A DNA stretch of 64,000 nucleotides from Hirsutella rhossiliensis (Eukaryota > Ascomycota > Sordariomycetes > Hypocreales > Ophiocordycipitaceae). The first letter of the stretch is position 1, and each line of letters begins with the position of its first letter. Below are positions 12,901 to 24,235 of this stretch, piece after piece. Location of the stretch: the NCBI RefSeq assembly GCF_020360975.1, contig NW_025408674.1, forward strand, positions 2,604,001-2,668,000, written 5' to 3'. Below the pieces are notes generated by a model. It ran no database searches and was not told the origin of the DNA. It saw nothing but the letters and a program-made list of their open reading frames with translations. The position numbers and the translations under genes are program-made.

Positions 12901-14760
12901 TCGCCGACGCTCACGGAGGTGACACCGTCCTTCCTCGAGTCCCATATGCAATGCGGTTGTGTGACGGCGCCCTTGATCTTGACCGGATTGGTAGTGGAGC
13001 CGGCAGGTGGGCTGGTGTCTACCTTGTTGTTCACATGCATGGTGAACAAGTCCCCGCGTGCTGTGATGGCTGCGATCGTTTCACCGCCCGACGTGATGTA
13101 TTGAATCTCTTTCCACCCGGGGTCATGTCTGCTCAAGAACGAGCTTGCCACCAGGCTGTGGTTGGTGAAAACATCGGGGACTGGAAACTTGACGAGATTA
13201 TAACCATAGTTGGCAAAAACCCACACAGAGTTGTTCGAGAGCAAGCAAACCGTGGCCTTGTCAATTGCCGAGACCATTTGAATGGGCGCAGAGAGAAGCG
13301 ATGCTGCCACCTTGCGAGGTGTCTGCTGGACATCAAGCGACCTCGAATCAGCATCCATGAGTGCCAGCTGTCCCAAGTTGCGGCCCCAACAGTATAGCGA
13401 CGAGCCGGTATGGGCGACAGAGTGAATGGCAGACGCGGCAACGCCTTGAATAATCTCCTTCTTGAGAGTGCCGAAGACTTGACGCGGCGTCACGCTCATG
13501 GGCTCCTCGTCAGATCTGGCAGGGGGCGGGAGAGCATAGCCGAGCTGGGAGTCAGAATTGAGACCCCAGGTCCAAAGTTCGCCGTTGCCGGCGACAGCCA
13601 CGGAATGATTTTGCCCGAGCGCGACCTGTCGTACCTTTCGGTCCGCAAAGGGTCCTAGCACTGGCGCGAACCGGAACTGGGTGTTCTCATGGCCGAGGCC
13701 GAGCCTCCCACCCCTTCCGACACCGCACACGTAGAGGTTTGACACGGGGTCGGTGGTCAGAAGGGCGCTATGAAGCTTCGACATGACCACATCTTGGATG
13801 ACCAAAGGACGATTGCGAAGTAGAGTCGAGATGCTGCTCAGGTCCGGCAGCGAGGGGGGCGATTCCAGGGCCTGATCTTCTAGGTGTGACTCGTAGAAGC
13901 GGTATAGGAGCTCGTCCGGTCGTTGGAGCAGGATACGCTCGGGAAATTGACGATCGTCTTCATCGCCAACGCCAAGAGAGAGGTTCTTGTTGCTCCCAAA
14001 CACGTAGAATTCGCCACCTTCGATCGAGTGCTTGATGCTGTGGGAAACGCTGGCGGTGCTGCGACTTGTCAGATGGCGTCAAGCAAGGGACATGGAACGG
14101 AATAGGGGTGGGCACAAACACTTGGGTCGCTTCGTCCTCGGTGTCGCTTCCATCCGATCCACTGTCTGACCTTCTCAACTCTTGCGAATTGGCCAAGGCT
14201 CTCGTGGCAATGGTTGAGTTGTACACGTCGAAAGGGCTGTTTCCTTCATGGTCCTTTGTCTTGATGAGCTGGCCAACCTTGCCGATGGATTGAAGCGCAG
14301 GATTCGTCAGATCGCTGCGCTCCTTGGCGAGGAGAAGTCGCGCAATGGATATATTCCCAAAGTACAGCGACCTGTGTAGGGCATTCCAGCCGGACTCGGG
14401 GTCTTGAGCGTAGAGGTCGATGGACGGGTGCTCGATGAGGGCTTGAACGAAGTCGCAGGCGTTGGGATCGATGGAAGAAGCGGCGCGCAGCAAGACGGTC
14501 AGCCCGGCGTGGTCCCGGCTGTTGACTTCGCTTCGGCTCAGGCCGGAGCTGCCGTCCTTGGATCTGGTGTAGCCCGAGGCAAGCACCAGAGCTCTGCGCG
14601 ACTTTGCGAGCCCGCCAGGACTCGCACCTAGGTATCCTCCACCAGTTCCTGTTGCAGGGCTCTTGGAGGCGGAATGCGAGCCGAGACCGCCCGGGCCCAG
14701 CAGACGCCGAAACCTGTCGACATCGTTTTCCCAGTAGTATTTCCACAGCAGATGACTCAT
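9987..14760 (-). CDS. ankyrin-RCC1-BTB-BTB protein (Btb3/IBTK-like, probable Cullin-3 adaptor)
   Basis: Two exons, 14760-14120 and 14058-9987, giving 1570 aa. The 61-nt intron uses a GTTTGT donor and CGCAG acceptor; the nearby GTGTTT donor is out of phase. The start is the first ATG (MSHLLWKYYWENDV...); an upstream GTG at 14826 is not a likely fungal start. Ankyrin repeats occupy about residues 75-185. RCC1-type repeats lie at about 230-600 (for example VCGVGRGGRLGLGHE, LWTWGLNSDSQLG). A first BTB/POZ-like domain is at about 747-872 and a second at about 897-1030 (DVTVQLDGADVTLHSQLL). The tail is disordered and ends in a very basic Gly/Lys/Arg-rich stretch after a charged helix. The same order is known from IBTK and S. 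pombe Btb3, which recruit substrates to Cul3 ubiquitin ligases. That role is inferred from architecture. Confidence 0.88.
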
Positions 14761-15723
14761 GGGCAGGCGCGAGCGACTCTGCTGGGCGCTTGAAATGGCA
14801 CCTCGCTGTGAGTCTCTGCGGATCACGGCGTGTTTAAAGGTGCGATTTGTAGCGCCGGAGTGCTCAACGACGGCGGCGGGAGCACTCGGCGGACTTGGTT
14901 GTATGGCAATGGAGCAACGGTGGTCTGTCGGGGATGCGAAGCGATGCGCGCGTCGATCGGGGGCGAGTCTGGAGCTCGGCTAACGGGGCAGCACGGGGCG
15001 GCGTGGGGAGGCGACTGCGACGATGCGATGCGAGATCGAGGTGAAGCACGTGGCGATAATCGAAGCTGTTGCGAGGGTATTTGGTTGGCGCGCGCGAAAG
15101 TGGTGAGAGAAGAACGGGCGTTGAGTGAAATGTGGCTTTGGCCTCCGTTCCTGGAACTGTTGAAAGTTAATATGCGCGTGCCGGAATGGATCCTCTGCGG
15201 GTGGCGGCGGGGCAGGCTAATCGGCACAAGCTACAGAGTAGGCCTACGGCAGCTGCAGCTTCCAAGCCCCGCGTCAGTATCGATCGATACTGTATTAAGT
15301 TACATCCCCCACTTGCAAATCGTCCGTCTTGTTTCGGTGACGAGCAAGGAGGCCAACTCGTAGTTGATACGACTTGATTTCTGGAGCTGGCCCCATGAGG
15401 ATGAGGACAGACGTCGTCGAGCAAAATGTTCTCTCGGACATCGTCGAATAAAGCTTCTAGTAATCGTCCGGCAGCACAACCACAACATCACGCCTCGCTT
15501 CGGCTCTCAGCTTGAATTGCCACAGCTCGTCTATCTACCTATCTTGCCAATCCTGCACTCGCTTTCCTCGTCCTCTCTCCTAGCTTCAGACCCCTTGCAC
15601 TAACAGGCACAAAAGCAATGCTTCCTCCCTCCTCTACTTTCCTACTATCCTACTACACAAAAACATCGCTGATTGCCTCCTCAGCTGCTCCAGACCTGAC
15701 GGACACCCGCCCACCACCGTCAC
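14761..15723. other. intergenic, upstream of Btb3-like gene
   Basis: 963 bp between the Btb3-like start and the NUP145 stop (both minus strand). It must contain the promoter of the Btb3-like gene and the NUP145 3' UTR. A pyrimidine-rich segment lies at about 15560-15680. No gene was recognised. Confidence 0.55.
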
Positions 15724-18700
15724 TCAATGCGACATGACCGCTCGATAGCAGTCCATACTAAGTTCCACCGAGTACGCCAAGAGGCGATCCTGCGTTAGAG
15801 GCAGGTTCAGGATTCGAGAACGGAGTTCCATGTCCTGGTGTCAACATTAGCTTCGCCACCCCGAGACTGCAATCGACAAATGCATACCTTTTTCTTCACA
15901 GCCAACTTCAAGAGCTCCCGAGCCGTCTCGTCAGCCATGTCCGACACGGCGGCATACCGCATTAGCTCGCTTTCGCCGACGCCATCGTGCATAGCTCTGA
16001 GGCCCGCCAGGAGCTTCTCAAGCAGGGCGGCCGGCGCACCTTCACCCTTGCCACGGTGCAGCACGAGGGTAAGAAAGCTGCTATACATGTCGCCGCCCAG
16101 CGACCAATCCGGGATAGAGTCTTGGCGTCCTTCAAACTGGGAAATCAAGGCCGAAAGTGAGACATAGTCGCGCTCGATGATTGCTCGAGGTGCCACCTGC
16201 TGGACCAGCACCCGATGAGCTTCCGTGAAAGATCCGGCTCGAAGCAGACAATGGACTTCCGCCGATGCGTCCTTCTTGACGCTACGCATGTACAAAGCCT
16301 CCGCTTCCCACAGCCATGTTGCCGGGATCTGGAACTTTTCCGTCAGAATTGCAAACACTGTTCCCGAGTCGGGGCCAACCAGGCCAGCATGTCGGCAGAT
16401 GTGTTCCCGTATCGCCTTGGTGCGCGCGGTGGCATCCCGAAGGTGAAGTAAGACGAACACGGCCTCAAGCCATTCGCCCGCGGCCGTCAGCTGAGCTGCA
16501 TAAGTCATTGTCGATGCGTCGGCCTTTGCGGCTTCACCTTGTCCAAAAGATACCTTGCCCGTCGAGACAAGAGCCAGGCCCAGCTGCCAGGAGAGCCGCA
16601 TGTCGAGTGGGGACAGCTGAGAATTCTCAGGACGCAGTATCGCTTCCAAGTCGGCATGCTCATCGGCGTACAGTTGCAAAAGCCCCCATAGCAGATCTTG
16701 ACGCCTACTCGCGTCCATGTCGCTCCACAATGGTCTGATGCCCTGCTCATTGTACCACGGTCGGGGAAGATCCTCCCTATCCTGGCCAATGTCCTCCTTG
16801 AAGCTCATCACGGCTGCAGCGGCGCTGTCTTGTTGTGCGATGGCGTACCACAGCCTCAGACCAAACGACTGTCTCCAGTCCAATCCAAACTTTTTGGAGA
16901 TGACGAACGACTCCAAGCGATCCTCGACTGGGACTCCCTTCATTCCCTCGCAAACGCAAGCATTTCCGCTCAAGAGCTCGTAAATGGTGCGAATTGCATC
17001 AGAGAATTCAGACAGCATCTTCGCGTCGTACCATGCCCTGAGCTGCTCCTTCATGTCTTTCTTGGCAGCATCGCAGGTGCCTATAAGCGGCACCAGGGTT
17101 CCGAGTCGAAGGTTTTTGCCCTCCAACAGGTACTTGCAAGCTTCGGTGATCCGATGACCCGCGAGACACGCGACAACCTTTTCCTCGCAGGTGCCTGCGA
17201 GTCCGATGTTTGTCGCAGAGGCCTGCTCAACCAGATCGGCCCAGAATCGCGACAGCCTGGTTTTCCTTGATAGGTGCTCCGTCTCTGCCGAGACTGATGG
17301 GCTGGCTCGATCAAAGAGGATGCTTGCCAGCTCCCACACACGCTGTTCATGGAGGTTGGCCGGGTCATTCAAGTCTTCGCGGTGGAATAGATCTTGAAGC
17401 GTGGCGGCATGCAGAGTGGCCAGGGGGACTCCGTCGACCAGGCGAATATCGGTCAATTCATCTTGGGCTCTTAGAAACTTTCTCGAAGGCTGCGCGAGTG
17501 TTAGAAAATGCATATTTACCGGGAGAAGCTCAAGCAAGTGATTTCGTACCGCTGTAGAGAATTTCCCAAACCTAAGCTCCTGCGTCAGAGTTTGGACGCC
17601 CGATCGATGAAGAGCGAGGACGTCCGAAGTGTCGCGAAGCAGTCGGCCCGGTTGCTTAGTGTCCAACGCCCGGGTCAACAACAACGTTTCCCCTGGCCCC
17701 CAAGTTGGACGCGATGCGTTGTGGAAAGCTTGCTCGCCTTCGTCAATGATCAGTGTTTTGTCCTGCCGCTCGTAGGGCCACTAGAAAAGAGAGAAAATAG
17801 TCAGCACTTGTCGATGTTTGTCGTGCCCCTAAGCGCAGCGACACAAATCAAACCCTCTCCGCGAGTCTTTTTACCTGGGGGAAGCCCTTTGTAGGCAACG
17901 AAGCGCCAAGATTCTGTCGCGCAGGCCTAGGCTTCTCAAACAACGAGTTCATCAAGTCGATGCTGGTGGCGAATCCGTGGCCCTTGTCCATTGCCATCTG
18001 GCTTCTCGCCGCCAGCCCGCTTGCTCTGTCTGTCTTGGTTGGGCTTTGCCCCCATATGGACGACTTACGAAGTAAATTCCCGTCGTCGTCAAGATTCGCA
18101 GGCTCGCCAGTCAACTTGGAAGGCGACTCGTTCAACTCCCTCAGCATCTGACGGTCTCGCTTGACGGGACTGACAGTCTTTCGAAGCATCTCCATCCAGT
18201 CGTCACCATCGGCGACCTCGAGCTGCACCGGTCCAACCGAGTCCTTCATCGCTCGCATTCTTGCTCTGAGAATGCCACCAGGAGTGCTTCTCTTGGCTTC
18301 CGGGTCATTCTCCGACGAGGCGTCGTCACGCTCCGCGGCATGATGCAGTCCGACAGAAGACCTCGTCATGTCTTCGTCCTCGGACACGTCATATCCGTCG
18401 TCCATGTTGCTGTTGTACTCATCGAGGGACAACCGCACGTTGGACGCCGAATCCGCGGAGCTAACCCCTAAAAAAGACTGCTTTCCGGTAACAAGGTCCT
18501 GAGTGTAAAGGTCCTCCTGCTGATCAAACGCGCCCGGGACACCCTTGGGATGGTTGAACTCAAAAGTGTCGTCTTCCATGGCAGAGTCTACATTCATGCC
18601 GAGGGACGTAGGCTGGGCTGGAGGGGCAGGTTCAGGGCCGCCCGTCACCTGTGGGACTTCTTCCCCGTCCGATTCGTCGTCCGAATCATCCAAGCCATAG

Positions 18701-21700
18701 GTCGTGAAATGCTCGACGGAGAAGGTCCAGATGCCGGTTTCTTGATTGTACTCCTCAAAAGTGGTGTCGGGTATCCGCTTCAGTCGCTCGACGTGCTTCT
18801 TGAAGCGCTTGGGATCGTTGGCCACTTGCTTGTCACGTCCTGCGCGGGGCCACGAGTGCTCGAGAGTGATTCTGGCGGGCACATTGAGACCTTTGCCAAC
18901 AGGTGGCTTCTTTGCTGGGTTGGGATACACGGTGGCAGACCGAGGTTCGAGTTGAATCACGCCGCCACTGAGCTCGTCGATTTCGATACCGCTTATGTCG
19001 ACAGGTATCTTGAACTTGATGAAGCCAACGTTCGCGCGGCCGATGGTGAAACCGTCGATTCTCTGTCGCTGCATTCTGTTCATGTTGAGAAGCTCCTCCT
19101 TACTTGGTACCATCCAGTAGTTTCCAGGGGCGTTGTCGAGCCCGACGGCGGTTTGCGCCTCCGGAGTGGCGGTACTGTCCTCTTCATGAACAATAGCCAG
19201 CTCGTTGCCCTTGACTTGTTCGGTCTCCGGAGTCTTCGATCCGTTCGCGAGGACAGAGGGCCGATTCTGGCGTGGAGTAGACTCGTCGGTCTGAGAGCCT
19301 GGCGTTCCCTCTGGAGCCGGAAGCGCGTTTCGCACGGGGGTCTCGTCCTCAGCCTCAACATTGCTTGTGTCGAAGCTGACACGCTTGGATAGCTTGCGGG
19401 CGCTCGAGTTGCCATCAACAGCTTGCCTGTCTTTCTGAGGTGTGGAAAACAGATCGCTCCTGATGTCTCTGTTTATGACCAGCTTCTTCGATCCGGTGCT
19501 TCCATACCAGCGGGCGTTTGAGCTGGACGAAAAGGCCCCGGGCGCAAGAATGCTATCTTCTGTGTTGAAGCTGCGACGAAGGTTATTCGTCGACATGCTC
19601 TTGCTCAGAGTGCCGGCGGAGCTGGGGCCAAGTAGGTTGCGACCGAGCGCACCAGGCGTACTGGAGATGCTGCTGGCGGGGCTGGCACCTGGGGTGCCGT
19701 ACGAACTGTACGAGAAGCCGAAGCCTCGTTTTTGAGGAGTGGCGAATCGAGACGCCGCAGCTGGAGCGAGCTTGTACATTGGTAGGATGGAGCTCCTCCG
19801 CGGCTTCGGGTTACCGCTCAAAGGAGTGGCGAGGGGTCCAGGGTTAGAGACCTCATTACCGCTCACCCCAGCAAACAGAGACGGGCTGCCATAGGCCGAC
19901 ACATCATTGAGGTTTGCCGTAAGCCCTTGTGGGGCGTTGCCGCCCTGCTGCGAGCTTCCGAGCAAGGAACCGCCGAACCCAGAGGCTTGAGTCTGCTGCT
20001 GGTTCGGGTTGTTTCCAAAGAGCGAGCCGCCTTGGTTCTGAGTGCTCTGGCCCCCAAATAGACTCGGCGTCGAGGTTTGATTGGTGCTGCCGAAGAGACC
20101 GCCGGGCTTTTGCTGGGCATTGTTCGTCGCGCCGAACAATGAAGAACCGGCTGCCTGCTGGTTTGGAGCATTTGAACCCAGTCCCCCAAACATTCCCGCG
20201 CCTCCAGCGTTATTGGCCTGACCAGTGTTGGCGCCACCAAACAGACTGTTGCCAGTGCTGGGCTTTGATGCGCCAAAAAGTCCACCCGCAGCTGGTGTGG
20301 TGGTATTAGTCCCAAAGGCGCCCGTTGCTGGTTGCTGGTTGTTGGTGTTCCCGAAGACACCGCCAGAAGCTGGATTGGCGTTGCTCGAGCCGAACAGACC
20401 TCCCGAAGCGGATTTCTGCTGGTTGTTGCCGAACAAGCCCCCACTCTGCTGATTCGTGTTCTGGGTGCCGAAGCCGGCTCCGAAGCCAGAGCCGGCGTTT
20501 TGTTGCGGTTGCTGGTTGTTGCCAAAGAGACCTCCGCCCGACTGCTGGGTGTTGTTTGTGCCGCCAAACAGGCCAGATCCTGTAGTGTTGCTCGCTGCTC
20601 CAAAAGCACCTCCGGAGGTGGCTCCAAATCCAGATGGGGCGTTGTTGGCATTGGTATTGCCGAAGCTGAATCCACTTCCCTGAGGCTTGTTGGCCTGATT
20701 ATTCGAGCCGAAAAGACCACCGGTGGCAGCGTTGTTCGTAGCACCAAAGGTACTTGTGTTGTTCGTCGCGCCGAATCCTCCCCCGGAGCCAGATCCGAAA
20801 AGGCCACCGCTCTGCTGGTTCGCGGTGTTACCAAACAAACCACCACTCGGCTTGTTGTTGCCGCCAAAGAGACCGCCGGACGTGTTACTGGCATTGCCAC
20901 CAAAAGCGCTGGCACCAGTCTGTCCAAACCCAGCGGTGGTAGTGTTGTTGGCGTTGCCGGATCCAAAGAGCCCGCCGGTCGTGGCGGGGGCCGCGTTTGA
21001 CGCTCCTCCAAAGGCGCTTGGAGTCTGGTTATTCGTCGAGCCGAAGCCTCCTCCGAAGCCAGAGCTTACGCCAAAGGCACCGGCTCCGCTGGCATTTCCA
21101 TGGCGACGCCCTTGCACGTAGTCTGCCAATCTCAACTCCTCGGCCGACCATTTCCGATATGGGTCCTGGAACAAGATGTTTTGGAACGAATTAGACTGGT
21201 TCGTGCTGTTGGGCTCCTTTTCGGTCAAGGCCTGGAAAGGCGTCGTCGCGGTGCCGGGTGGATCGCCAACTCCGCCTCCCAGGCCGGGGTTGTTTGCGGC
21301 ACCAAAGCCGCCGCCGCCGAAGCCGCTGCCGGAGCTTGCAGCACCGCCGCCGAAGAGTGACGAGCCGGTGTTGCTCGTGGCGCCGAAGCCTGTCTTGTTG
21401 GCGTTGCTGGCGAACATGCTGCCGCCTGCAGTATTGCCGCCGCCAAAGGGGGACGAGGTGGTGGTATTGTTGGCGGGGGTGGTGCCAAATCCACCGAAAC
21501 CTGTGGTGCTGGCATTGTTGGTGTTGGAAGAGCCAAGAAACCCGCCGGGGGCTGTGGTGCTGGATCCAAAAGCAGGCTTGCTACCAAAGCCACTAGCGGT
21601 GGTGTTTGCACCGAATCCTGCTACATCCATGTCAGTAAAGACTCGTCACACGGGTAGAGCAAACCGAAGAGAAATGGGAACGCAAGGCGCAGGGAGAGAG

Positions 21701-21966
21701 ATACCTGATGAAGAGCCGCCGAAGCCTGGGGCATTGGCGTTACCTCCAAACATACCGCCTCCTGTGTTGGCGCTTTGACCAAAACCGCCGCTGGCATTGG
21801 TCGAACCAAAGCCTAGAGATGGCCATGTTAGCATAGCTCTTGTGCGCAGGGCTGTCTCAGCAGTACCTGAAGCTGCGTTATTGTTTGCGCCGAACCCGCC
21901 AAACCCACTCGATGTCTGGTTGTTGTTTGAGCCGAAGCCCCCGAAGCCGCCGCTACCAAACGACAT
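15724..21966 (-). CDS. nup145: nucleoporin Nup145 precursor (Nup98-type N half and Nup145C/Nup96-type C half)
   Basis: Six exons: 21966-21867, 21812-21705, 21617-17875, 17780-17550, 17489-15888, 15834-15724, giving 1964 aa. The N half carries dozens of GLFG/FG repeats in Asn/Gly/Ser-rich linkers that form the pore barrier. A Gle2-binding (GLEBS) motif is at about residues 205-243 (key part SAEELRLADYVQGRR). An autoproteolytic domain follows, with the predicted cut HF|T at residues 1040/1041 (bases 18711-18703). The C half is the alpha-solenoid that joins the Nup84/Y complex and ends with a conserved DMELR..ILNLPLT block. The intron at 17549-17490 is 60 nt with no in-frame stop; its GTACGA donor, CTAACA branch and GCGCAG acceptor argue that it is real. 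The last exon was found from frame and family ending. It shares a 0.9-kb divergent promoter region with CDC31. Confidence 0.92.
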
Positions 21967-22887
21967 GATGCCGGAAGGCTGCGGCTTACGGGATTCGAGG
22001 CTGCAGTTTGCCTAAACTCGACGTAGCTCGTCGCGTGGTCGTGGACGCTGGGTCGCAAACGCGATCGTCTGGGCGAGCTAAAAGTCGGCAAGTCCGTACA
22101 TGTGCCTGAGCTGCTTGGGTGCGGTCCGGTATCTCGTCAAGGGGGAAGAAGGCTCTGCGTGTCGCGGCCACACCGAGCGGAGAGTCCGTTGTCGCCGAAG
22201 CTGCAGACGGTCAAGAGCCAAGGCGGCGCACGAGAGGAAGGGAGAGAAAAGAGGGGGCTGGAAGGTGGACAAGACTTGAGTTGAACAGCGCGAGAGACCG
22301 ACACTTGCTGACGAGCGTTGATGTGGCGCGCCCCTTTTCCACCTCGAGACAGCAATGGAGGAACAGCGAAGGCGAGAGGTCAAGCCAGCTGCTAGTATTT
22401 TTTCGTCTCGCGGATGACTCCGAGAGCTGGGTTGCTGCCTCAGACCAAAAGATTCCCCGTACCCAATTGGTGCGCCCTGGTGCTGACTAAACTGACCCCC
22501 AATGGGCGACGGGAGTACGGGGGATACCCGTGAATCAAGTCTCCGCTGCAGGTGCACAGGGTGAGTCAGATACCGAGCCGCCAGGTACTCTGATCTCAGT
22601 GAGCTCTCAACAGCATGCAGCAAGCCGGAGGCGCGTCGAGACCCGCCCCGTCGCGTCGCATTTTCCCTCCCATCGACTGTCGCAGTCACAATAGCCAGCC
22701 AACGAAAGCTTCGGTTAAGTCGCGTGCGCTCGCAAAAGAACAATAGCCAAGGGGCTTATTGCTCTCTGCTCTCGGATTCCGCTCAGCTCTTCCTGCTGCC
22801 GCTGGGACCCCATCCTCTTTGGATACATCTTCACTTTCGAGCTTCAAATTCACGCCCGTCACGCAACTCGAATCCTCTTCGCCCACC
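21967..22887. other. divergent promoter region, NUP145 / CDC31
   Basis: 921 bp between two divergent start codons, so it should hold both promoters and 5' UTRs. No repeat or extra gene was recognised. Confidence 0.6.
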
Positions 22888-23544
22888 ATGAACGCCCACA
22901 CAACGCCGCGCCCTTTCCCCATGCGCTCAATCGCCGGCGCCTCTAGCCAACAGCATCAGCAGAGACAGCCTCCGGCGCCACAAGTCTCATCCAATGAAGA
23001 GTACGGCGCAATTGCCGAGGAGGACCGGGAACACATTGACGAAGTCGTGAGTCGCCTGCTGGTCGGCCGTCGCACCCAGACTCACTCTCATGCACAGTTT
23101 GACTTGATGGACATGAAGAAGAAAGGATGGCTCAACAGCTACGAGTTCAAGCACTCCTTGGCAGCTCTGGGGTTCGACTTGCCCAAGCCCGAATACTTCA
23201 GAGAGCTCGAGACGTACGGCTCCGTGCCGCCCGACTGGCGTGATCCGCACAGCTGCCCCGTCAACCGCCTACACATATACCTCGACCAGTTCAGGCTGTG
23301 CGCCGCAAAGCTCATCGCAAACCGAGATCCCCGAGAAGAGGCCACCAAGGTCTTCAACATGTTCGACTACGACCAAGACGGCATCATTTCCTTCGACGAC
23401 ATGCGGCATCTGGCCCAAGACATCAAGGAAGATCGCGTGCTATCCGAGGAGGAGATTCAGGGCATGATAGAGCATCTTGACCATGACGGCAAAGGTGGCG
23501 TCAATCTCGACGAATTCATCCAGATGATGGAGGAGGCCGGATAA
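22888..23544 (+). CDS. cdc31: centrin Cdc31 (spindle pole body EF-hand protein)
   Basis: Two exons, 22888-23046 and 23098-23544, giving 201 aa. Centrin is a calcium-binding protein of the spindle pole body half-bridge and also of TREX-2 at nuclear pores. After a short Gln/Pro-rich N-terminus come four EF-hand-like units. The third (DYDQDGIISFDD) has a canonical loop; the fourth (DHDGKGGVNLDE) is near-canonical; the first (DMKKKGWLNSYE) looks degenerate. An insertion of about 25 residues separates the first pair, as I recall from other filamentous fungi. The intron at 23047-23097 is 51 nt and free of stops, so the frame also reads through it. It was called because it starts GTGAGT, ends CACAG, and its removal restores the canonical EVFDLMD block. 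The ATG at 22888 has a good CCCACC context. Confidence 0.9.
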   Translation: MNAHTTPRPFPMRSIAGASSQQHQQRQPPAPQVSSNEEYGAIAEEDREHIDEVVSRLLVGRRTQTHSHAQFDLMDMKKKGWLNSYEFKHSLAALGFDLPKPEYFRELETYGSVPPDWRDPHSCPVNRLHIYLDQFRLCAAKLIANRDPREEATKVFNMFDYDQDGIISFDDMRHLAQDIKEDRVLSEEEIQGMIEHLDHDGKGGVNLDEFIQMMEEAG

Positions 23545-24235
23545 AGAGACGGTGTCCAGCGGCATACTGTTGCAACATCACCGAACGTTCCAACAACCTT
23601 GCGTCACAGCAGGCGCCCGCGTCGGCCATGTTGAGACGTGTCCGGCCCCATTCAGCTGATCGCATCAACAGGCCCCTGGTAATGCTCGCCGGCCAGAGGC
23701 GCCTTGGTTCTACTGCATCATGGGCAAAACTCGCCTACATTTGCTCTCGATACCTTCAACACGGACTCGTCTCAAGGCTTGGCCGAGAGCGGTCAGTAAG
23801 GTAGAGCCAAAAGACACGGGCAGAATTGGATCAACTGCGACTAGGAGTAGAGTTACGAGGAGACGGCGTGGCTACGATACCCATGAGGAGGGAGCTTGGA
23901 AAATGTTGATTAAGATGAATCAGATCTAGGTCTTTGCATGCGGAAGACGCTCAGTATACATAGCCTCCGGTATGGCGCGTGTAATAAGAGGGTCTCAAGC
24001 CTCGACTCGATCGTATCCATTCCATATCCTCCAAATGACAATGAAGCAGAAAAAAACGGGGGATGCAGAGCAGTCGGCCGACAAAAGAAGAACCACTCCG
24101 CATCACATTGAACCTGGTGATTTTGAACCGGAGAAAACTAAAAGTGCTGGTGGTCGAGCAAGCGAGATGGGGGCAAGGGGTATGGAGACTCGTCAACGGG
24201 CTCTACGACTCGCCGGTCGAAGATCACGCCTTCAA
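23545..24235. other. intergenic, convergent 3' ends of CDC31 and ENT1
   Basis: 691 bp between two facing stop codons, presumably 3' UTRs. No gene, RNA or repeat was seen. Confidence 0.55.

Noticed and set aside
14761..14826. GTG start at 14826 for the Btb3-like protein
   Set aside because: Nuclear fungal genes rarely start with GTG, and the first ATG at 14760 opens a typical MSHLLWKYYWENDV N-terminus.
18550..21778. Several plus-strand open frames opposite NUP145
   Set aside because: They are low-complexity shadows of the FG-repeat region and its linkers.
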